Assembly (NCBI GenBank): GCA_026874595.1
Contig: CM049306.1
Span: forward strand, 52,542,019 to 52,606,018
Source: Sipunculus nudus
Taxonomy: Eukaryota; Annelida; Sipuncula; Golfingiida; Sipunculidae
DNA length: 64,000 bases
Direction of reading: 5' to 3'
Shown here one piece after another: positions 60,701-64,000 of this stretch (position 1 is its first letter; the number at the start of each line of letters is the position of its first letter). The translations under genes were made by a program, and so were the position numbers. The notes under the pieces were generated by a model, which ran no database searches, had not been told where the DNA came from, and worked only from the letters and a program-made list of their open reading frames with translations.

Positions 60701-63700
60701 GGACTAATGAAAACCCTTTAAAAAAGGTCCCCAGGTCTGGAAAAGGGGTTTGGGGAGGGGGTTCAAGCTGCAAAATTTTGTCTGAAGCCCTTAAAAATCA
60801 TGGGGTCCAGCCCCCCCCCCCCTGGATCAGCTTCTAAAATGTGAAGTAAATCAGGGAATTTTTCCAAACCATTTATAACATAACTTTCCCTGTAAAATCT
60901 AAGTAAATTACAAATGTTTTGGTTGTCAGATCACTTGCACAATAGTTCAGATGAACTGAATCTGAATTACAGATTTATGATGTCTGTTTGTGTTGTAGGC
61001 ATTACTTAACTTTCCAAAGTACATAGAGCCGATAGAGAAAGAGGAAGCAACAGAGGAAAACACTCGCAAACTGTGGAAGAATATAGAACCACACTTGAAG
61101 AAAGCATTACATACTGTCTACCTTAGGGAGGTCTCCAGGTATGTATAGAATTTGATAATACATTTTTCCTAATCTCAAATATTTAATGTTATTGGTGTAT
61201 TTTGGCATGACAACTTCATGCTTCATTGTTAAGTAGCTTAAAAATTAGAAGGCTTATCACATTGTAAATACATATGATTTGTATCAGATGGCTTATTTTG
61301 TTAAATATTAACAAAGACTTGCATGATTTGGTTAATCAGCTAACAGTAAAACATTATATATTCTGTTAATATTATTCATAATTTACTATTTTACATTTGC
61401 AGTATTGGGCAAGGATGCCTTTTTATCTGGGGTTGCAATATCCAAATATTTTTATCAGTCATCCATAGGCATGATAAGTGGAACCTGTTGGAAAGACCAC
61501 CTATTTAATAAGACCATTTGTTTATTGAGACCACCCTTGAGAGAGCCAAAAACCTTCACATTTGTTGTAACTGACCTGTCTAAAAAGACTACCTATGATC
61601 AGTAGTCTTATTACTTAGGTTTCACTGTTTGTCCATGTAGCATATTATTATTTAAAATAATTTACTGGGTTAGATAGGATTTGTAACATAAGTCCATAAG
61701 TGCATCTACACTTGCTTAATTACTGAGGACATATTTTTAAACAGAAGAAATATTTAAAATCATTTTATATAGTTTTTTTTCAATATTTATTCAAATATTT
61801 CTATGCAGTTCTCAGTGGGAGAAACTACAGACAGAGTCAGAGCAAATGAAGCTGAACACTATACCTGCAAGTAAGAATAACTAATTAATGATTTAATTAC
61901 TGGAAGTAAAGGATGTTAACTCACATCAAGGTGTTTAGTTATAGGAGTCACAGTATTATGGTAATGGCTGTTATATATTATTATTCAATTTTTCAATTTA
62001 TATATTTAAAATTAACTGAATTTGTGAAAATGTTCTTTTATTCAGGTTGTTTTTGATACAGCTGAGTTATGAATATAAATAATCTAGTTTTTTTAGCTCC
62101 GCTGACTGTAAGTCTATTTACTTACATTATTTATGACATTTTGTATCAAGTACAGTGCCTATTACCACTTTACCAGTGCTTGATATAATAATATACTGCA
62201 TTAAAATTTCATACATCTTACCTGCATTAAATGTGGTGCAGGTATATTTCAACTAAGATGTTTTGTAAGAATTTGTATGTACATGTGTATATATAACATA
62301 TACACAGGTGTGCTTATTTGTTTGCAGTGTTAACTTCCCGTCAAAATCTGGAGCTTCCATATTACTCAAAGTTTCTTCTGATAGCAGCTTATTTAGCCTC
62401 CTATAACCCTGCAAAGACAGATCGCCGTTTCTTTTGCAAGGTATTGTATGGTGATACTCATTGTTTAATTTAATATTGCATCATGTAATCAGTGTAAAAT
62501 TGAAGTGGATAGTAGTAAAGAGTAAACCAAATCTGTTTGATACAATGATTGTGACTGGGTTTTGTTGAATGTTTCTCTGTCCAGTAAGCCACCTTGCTTA
62601 AGTATTTAATGTCTTTCAGTTTGTGTACCATCCAATATTTGTTATTTTTACTTTTTACGTACTTTCTTTTTATAATTCAACATTTTGGGTGTAAATTCGG
62701 ACTCATAGGAGTTGCAAAACTGCTAATGTTGTGGGGAAACATAGCTTAGGGCTTGCAGAGTATAAAGACATTGTAAATTTAAAGTGTTTTATATAAGTTG
62801 TTAAGAATAGTTAAGAAATGAATATGATTTTAAAGTTCTTAATTTCTGTGTTTCAAGTTAAAAAAAAGTGGTTATTATCATAAAAAAAGTGGTTATTACC
62901 ATAAAAAGTGGTTATTATCATGTTTACTTTTATCTTTAATTGATGTTCACCTCCCTTCTTAGCCTGTAAAGGTTACTGCTTTATTCTTCTAACTTCTGTT
63001 TTAGGCTTCCAGCAAAACTTCACGCAGGACGAATCTTGCAACAATGAAAAAGAATGAGAGGGTAATTTTGTATTGATTCAAACATTATGAATTTATTAAG
63101 ATATGTGCCAATTAATGTTACTTATCATAAGTCTCATCTGAGCCAGTACTTTAGCACATTAAAAAAACTTTAATGATTAAGTGTATTTGTCAATGTATTT
63201 AATGTATGGATTTAGAATCATTTGTTTTTATTTTATTTCTGAGATTCTGTGGATTATCAGTTTCTATGAATTTAAGAACCTAAAGACATATAGTTACTAA
63301 GGAACAATCTGAATTTATTCACAATTCAGTGATTTAAATAGGAATTATTTCATTATGATTTAAAATTTAAATATACCAATATATAATCATGAAGGTTTAT
63401 GTACTTTGGTATCATCATAAAAGAGCAAGTATTCACCAGATTTCAGTTTTACAAAATCTTGAAATTTTACATAAACAGAAATATCAACTGTATGGAAAAA
63501 TGTTTTTTATCTGTAGATTTATGACTCGCCTGGAAGCCCCATGAACTTGATAACCTGATGGTCCAATGTATATTTTAAGGAAACAACAGAATTGATTTTT
63601 TTTTCAACATGTATGTAAATATATTCACCAAAATTTCTACTTATGTGAGGCAACTTGCTAGATACTGTTGAACAAAAGAGTAGCTGTTACTTCAGTCATG

Positions 63701-63893
63701 GTAGAAATAATTCTTAATTGCATGTTTGGTCTCATACATGTATAATTTGAAAGTTTTATCAATTACTTTTTATTGTCTACAGACAAGTAACCAGCTGCTT
63801 GGGCCAAAACCCTATCCAATGGATCGTATGCTTGCTATTTTTTATGCCATTGTGGAGAGAAAAGTCCCACCTACAGCAAACATATTTTCTCAG
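47966..63893 (+). CDS. ORC5: Origin recognition complex subunit 5 (eleven exons, 3' end off the window)
   Basis: Exons 47966-48040, 49171-49263, 50065-50268, 50901-50975, 59411-59522, 60191-60321, 60999-61138, 61809-61870, 62328-62440, 63005-63061 and 63783-63893 join in one frame to 391 residues; the human protein has about 435, so 40-60 residues remain beyond the edge. ORC5 is a AAA+ subunit of the ORC that loads MCM helicase at replication origins in the nucleus. Visible: Walker A GHTGTGKS in exon 2; [19 protein letters not shown] in exon 3; a Walker-B-like [10 protein letters not shown] in exon 4, where the human protein has [15 protein letters not shown] in exon 5; [10 protein letters not shown] in exon 7; [20 protein letters not shown] in exon 9; [14 protein letters not shown] and TANIFSQ in exon 11. 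All introns are GT-AG. Intron 4 is 8.4 kb long because of mobile elements. Confidence 0.95.
48065..48388 (-). other. Unrecognised stop-free antisense frame, Cys-rich
   Basis: A 107-codon minus-strand frame in ORC5 intron 1 is bounded by stops at 48389 and 48065. It has eight Cys and protein-like content ([45 protein letters not shown]). There is no ATG at its upstream end, so it would be an exon or a fragment of a larger coding unit, perhaps from a transposon. I do not recognise the family. Confidence 0.35.
48664..49007. mobile_element. MITE with GGCCAAAAA ends, copy 3
   Basis: TTAGGCCAAAAAAAA..GGTATGGTTCTCA at the left and TGCCTGAGAACCACACTTTTTT..GGCCTTA at the right. It lies in ORC5 intron 1, in the inverted sense relative to copies 1 and 2 ('gcctgcccgcattgatttctga' matches the left inner part of copy 2). 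Confidence 0.75.
49171..49263 (+). CDS. ORC5: ORC5 coding exon 2 (Walker A)
   Basis: Acceptor 'ttttacttgtag', donor GTAGGT. Encodes [19 protein letters not shown], with the nucleotide-binding P-loop. Confidence 0.95.
49418..49856. repeat. Foldback repeat with 'CCTTTCCATACATGCA' ends
   Basis: 'ccctttccatacatgcatgc..cccgcatggg' at the left and 'cccgcatgcagggacctgcatgtatggaaagg' at the right are inverted copies about 430 bp apart; internal 'gcatgcgg' words repeat. It lies in ORC5 intron 2. Confidence 0.55.
50065..50268 (+). CDS. ORC5: ORC5 coding exon 3
   Basis: 68 codons, LPHVIVNC to QQTVYI. The donor is the weak GTTAGT; using it, the frame continues exactly into exon 4. Reading through would give an in-frame stop after a few dozen codons. 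Confidence 0.92.
50901..50975 (+). CDS. ORC5: ORC5 coding exon 4 (Walker B region)
   Basis: 25 codons, [20 protein letters not shown] onward; acceptor 'ttgatgtag', donor GTAAGA. The Walker-B position has Glu (GAG) where human ORC5 has Asp. Confidence 0.93.
51013..51432. mobile_element. MITE with CTGTGGTTTGC ends, TA target duplication, TTCGCGA words
   Basis: CTGTGGTTTGC at the left and GGCAACCACAG at the right are inverted ends, both flanked by TA (51011-51012 and 51433-51434). Sub-terminal 'attcgcgag', 'tttcgcgat' and 'ttttcgcgatc' words recur in both arms. A TA duplication suits a Tc1/mariner-type source. It lies in ORC5 intron 4. Confidence 0.75.
52070..52171 (+). repeat. Left copy of the 102-bp target-site duplication
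   Basis: Identical over all 102 bases to 57741-57842 (starts TATTGGCAAAAATATAAAAT, ends AATTTGAAAATA). Up to three more A's could be counted, because the LINE tail is poly-A. Confidence 0.95.
52604..53437 (+). CDS. LINE ORF1 protein (coiled-coil RNA-binding)
   Basis: 277 residues from the ATG at 52604 ([20 protein letters not shown]). A basic, Ser-rich start is followed by a long coiled coil at about residues 45-125 (heptad-like [28 protein letters not shown]). Then comes the word [12 protein letters not shown] near 132, which in LINE ORF1 proteins of this type opens an RRM-like RNA-binding fold, and a C-terminal basic domain ([13 protein letters not shown]). In relatives the protein forms trimers and coats LINE RNA as a chaperone. 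No zinc knuckle is seen. Distance to ORF2: 236 bp. Confidence 0.85.
   Translation: MSGNPKRQRAELSSSSSNSPVSPQNKKFHSVQTKIKSKTGEMAGITKEALRKMLDNLETKLVRKITQKYEKTVELLEAKVLTLETENKQLKTDIEKLNGKMSELEEQNGKSNSEIKEAMKKTIELEQYSRKSNIRIFGVQERGHGHKGGENCSETVQKLCREKLGFEVDPKDIDAAHRAGKYNRNKHDSKPRAIIVKFVRRDVKILVMKERRQLKNTGIVIVDDLCRELHELYNRVRNDARVTDAWTWDGKIFVKDMEGNIHTVRYGEPLTDLPKAE
53674..57477 (+). CDS. LINE ORF2 polyprotein: endonuclease, reverse transcriptase, zinc knuckle
   Basis: 1267 residues from the ATG at 53674, without any stop. Residues 1-245: APE-like endonuclease ([28 protein letters not shown] near 149, [15 protein letters not shown]), which nicks target DNA. About 450-760: reverse transcriptase ([56 protein letters not shown], catalytic FADD at about 707). 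About 1140-1160: CCHC knuckle [18 protein letters not shown]. All catalytic motifs look intact. The [11 protein letters not shown] form and the knuckle suit L1/Tx1-like elements; phylogeny was not possible here. Confidence 0.95.
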   Translation: MVNKFTFQILSLNVRGLRNYVKRRQIFNWMVKHQSHKGVCFLQECHCVKQDENVWSKQWQGEMYLSFGNTKSCGVCILIGKNVDFKELRKTIDDKGRYIIVECEIEGLHCILVNTYAPNFESQQIKFYETVSQQIDKILRDSYVEVIWGGDFNVHLTEQDADGGRLSVKHNSVNKIVNIMEALNLCDVWRIKHDSLKAYTWRSTTPFIQRRLDYFLVSDTLLCYVSSCEIIPSVNTDHSAVVLKVDIAKETKSGPAHWCMNNDLLNDTDYIKNVKSKINEWKEEVNTITAQGIWEYLKYKIREYTIKYSKAKAKNRKEYGINLEMKVSEMEGAIQSEGNPESQELYCELKQKLQEYYDNVTRGIIVRSRAQWLQEGERGTKYFLNLEKRNKNRSTIRILSYKGRDIANHTEIMRCIRESFIEKYKKKSVSNKSELTHLFQNLPVFESKLKQTETQTCGKLITKTEVFSCLKGMKNNKTPGNDGLTKEFYIALFSELGQCLTDCLNESFDTGSLTTSQKQSLVKLIPKPGKDLKHLNAWRPISLLNVDVKLLSKVLVMRIEKHLSDIIKPDQYAFVKGRYIGETIRLIWDVLHYTDVENKPGIIFAADLEAAFDSVEHDFLFATLKYFGFDNNFIRWVNILHHDMQSSVLNNGYTTGYFNLDRGTRQGDPLAPYLFIMAIEILAIMIRNDRNIHGIQIGNTMVKMCMFADDTTIFVKNTDSLDKVLSVIKHFEYFSSLKLNLAKSEAAYIGSKKKFVNDVYNLRWINLTKSCMKILGIWFSYNKDIVHKENFKRVENSLQSTLSLWKCRNLTLYGRAEVVRSLLISKIYYVTNVLIPPKNTVLSIKRLLCDFIWRAKKPKVKYKTVIGKIENGGINIPDVACKIKTQRVMWAKRLIEPKSSVIKEILNYKLKNIGGLTCMGSNFDVTVLPNRLPKFYRKCFEDWSSYVSVEPNKPDDVIYQCLWNNKYIKINSKAVYNKQLHSMGLYYIQDMIDEKGTWKTWNAIKQGHIDVKFIDYMYCMSLRQVIPKQWKKCILNHKVEKNYSNMETILTIGGQATLNSLKSRMIYDTLVENIWEKPTAQERWNIINSENNIEIRWENAYLAIYKISLDTYLREFQYKILHNYIPLNEQLFKWKIKETSRCSFCFNDHENIVHLFFECMVSRNFYFKIKAWLQDYELYLPAISLMEILYGIIPVDDKNRLQNQILLLYKYVLYKQREENSSSLFAVFKSRLRDTERVESYIANSKGIFYNHLKKWGKLVDVLKISD
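57741..57842 (+). repeat. Right copy of the 102-bp target-site duplication
   Basis: Directly follows the poly-A; identical to 52070-52171. The sequence then continues TAAAAGCT as in the uninterrupted family-1 copy at 19035, which confirms the insertion point. Confidence 0.95.
58745..59410 (+). other. End of ORC5 intron 4
   Basis: No coding sequence until the exon 5 acceptor 'catcatcacag'. Confidence 0.6.
59411..59522 (+). CDS. ORC5: ORC5 coding exon 5
   Basis: 37 codons plus one base; [20 protein letters not shown], then [10 protein letters not shown]. Donor GTAAGA. Confidence 0.93.
60191..60321 (+). CDS. ORC5: ORC5 coding exon 6
   Basis: Completes a Gly codon, then [20 protein letters not shown] and [20 protein letters not shown]. 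Acceptor 'atatcaacag', donor GTGAGG. Confidence 0.92.
60660..60840. repeat. MITE-like repeat with GGATCCAGG ends
   Basis: 'gtggatccaggatt' at the left and 'ccctggatcagc' at the right are short inverted ends. The interior is G-rich and resembles 160-290. A run of 12 C's precedes the right end. It lies in ORC5 intron 6. Confidence 0.55.
60999..61138 (+). CDS. ORC5: ORC5 coding exon 7
   Basis: [20 protein letters not shown], then [20 protein letters not shown]. Acceptor 'gtgttgtag', donor GTATGT, phase 2. Confidence 0.93.
61470..61632. repeat. Relic with 'gaccac' words, second copy
   Basis: 'gtggaacctgttggaaagaccacc', 'ttgagaccaccc' and 'ggtttcactgtttg' mirror the words of 34300-34480. It lies in ORC5 intron 7. 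Confidence 0.4.
61809..61870 (+). CDS. ORC5: ORC5 coding exon 8
   Basis: Completes Ser, then [20 protein letters not shown]. Acceptor 'tttctatgcag', donor GTAAGA, ends in phase 1. Confidence 0.9.
62091..62115 (+). repeat. Fragment of the left end of HINE family 1
   Basis: 'tttttttagctccgctgactgtaagtct' differs from the family's TTTTTAGCTCAGCTGACTAT start by few bases; the rest is not preserved. Confidence 0.45.
62328..62440 (+). CDS. ORC5: ORC5 coding exon 9
   Basis: Completes Met, then [20 protein letters not shown] and [17 protein letters not shown]. Acceptor 'tgtttgcag', donor GTATTG. Confidence 0.94.
63005..63061 (+). CDS. ORC5: ORC5 coding exon 10
   Basis: Nineteen codons, [19 protein letters not shown]; a basic linker that varies among ORC5 proteins. 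Acceptor 'ttctgttttag', donor GTAATT. Confidence 0.85.
63783..63893 (+). CDS. ORC5: ORC5 coding exon 11
   Basis: [20 protein letters not shown], then [17 protein letters not shown], the most conserved C-terminal block of ORC5. Donor GTGTGT; the gene continues beyond 64000. Confidence 0.95.
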
Positions 63894-64000
63894 GTGTGTG
63901 AAGACATTTTTTTACATGTCTTGAAGACCTACCTTGAAATCTTGTGTGATCTTGTGTATTAAAGATGGTCAACCACCCACCCTATATTGCAATTTAAGGA

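Overview
This is eukaryotic nuclear DNA: AT-rich, mostly non-coding, with short protein-coding exons bounded by GT/AG introns, a tRNA-derived SINE, non-LTR retrotransposon pieces and many palindromic DNA elements. The style of the repeats (tandem-core elements with sub-terminal inverted repeats and an end hairpin) and the protein families point to a bivalve mollusc. The species cannot be named from the sequence alone.

Three host genes can be supported. (1) An RD3-family gene on the + strand (16587-17195), complete in one exon. (2) An LHFPL3/4/5-type tetraspan gene on the - strand, with three coding exons (37499 down to 31082) that join in frame to 267 residues; its upstream end lies near 38.8-39.3 kb. 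(3) ORC5, subunit 5 of the origin recognition complex, on the + strand from 47966, with eleven coding exons that join in frame to 391 residues; the last exon(s) lie past the right edge. LHFPL and ORC5 stand head to head. From memory, human ORC5 and LHFPL3 are also divergent neighbours on chromosome 7q22, so this may be an ancient gene pair.

Most of the rest is mobile DNA. 1-9.4 kb: an RT relic, a 2.68-kb foldback element, a badly decayed Mutator-like (ZSWIM-like) transposase gene with a C48-protease tail that was later split by a SINE, and a 180-bp tandem element. 9.4-16 kb: a relic of HINE family 1, a second SINE, and two copies of HINE family 2, whose core is a 280-bp tandem repeat around the palindrome GGTGGCGCCACC. 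18-27 kb: a MITE, two family-1 elements and an inverted copy of family 2. 31-39 kb: LHFPL introns with microsatellites. 40-49 kb: an old family-2 copy, a 653-bp deletion derivative of the foldback element, and the region upstream of ORC5. 51.5-58.7 kb, inside ORC5 intron 4: a family-1 element into which a full-length LINE with two intact ORFs has inserted, leaving an identical 102-bp target-site duplication.

The strongest leads are the young LINE with its very long target duplication, the foldback element and its derivative, the two HINE-like families that share one end signature, the SINE-split transposase gene (visible only by piecing together short frames), and the divergent LHFPL-ORC5 pair.
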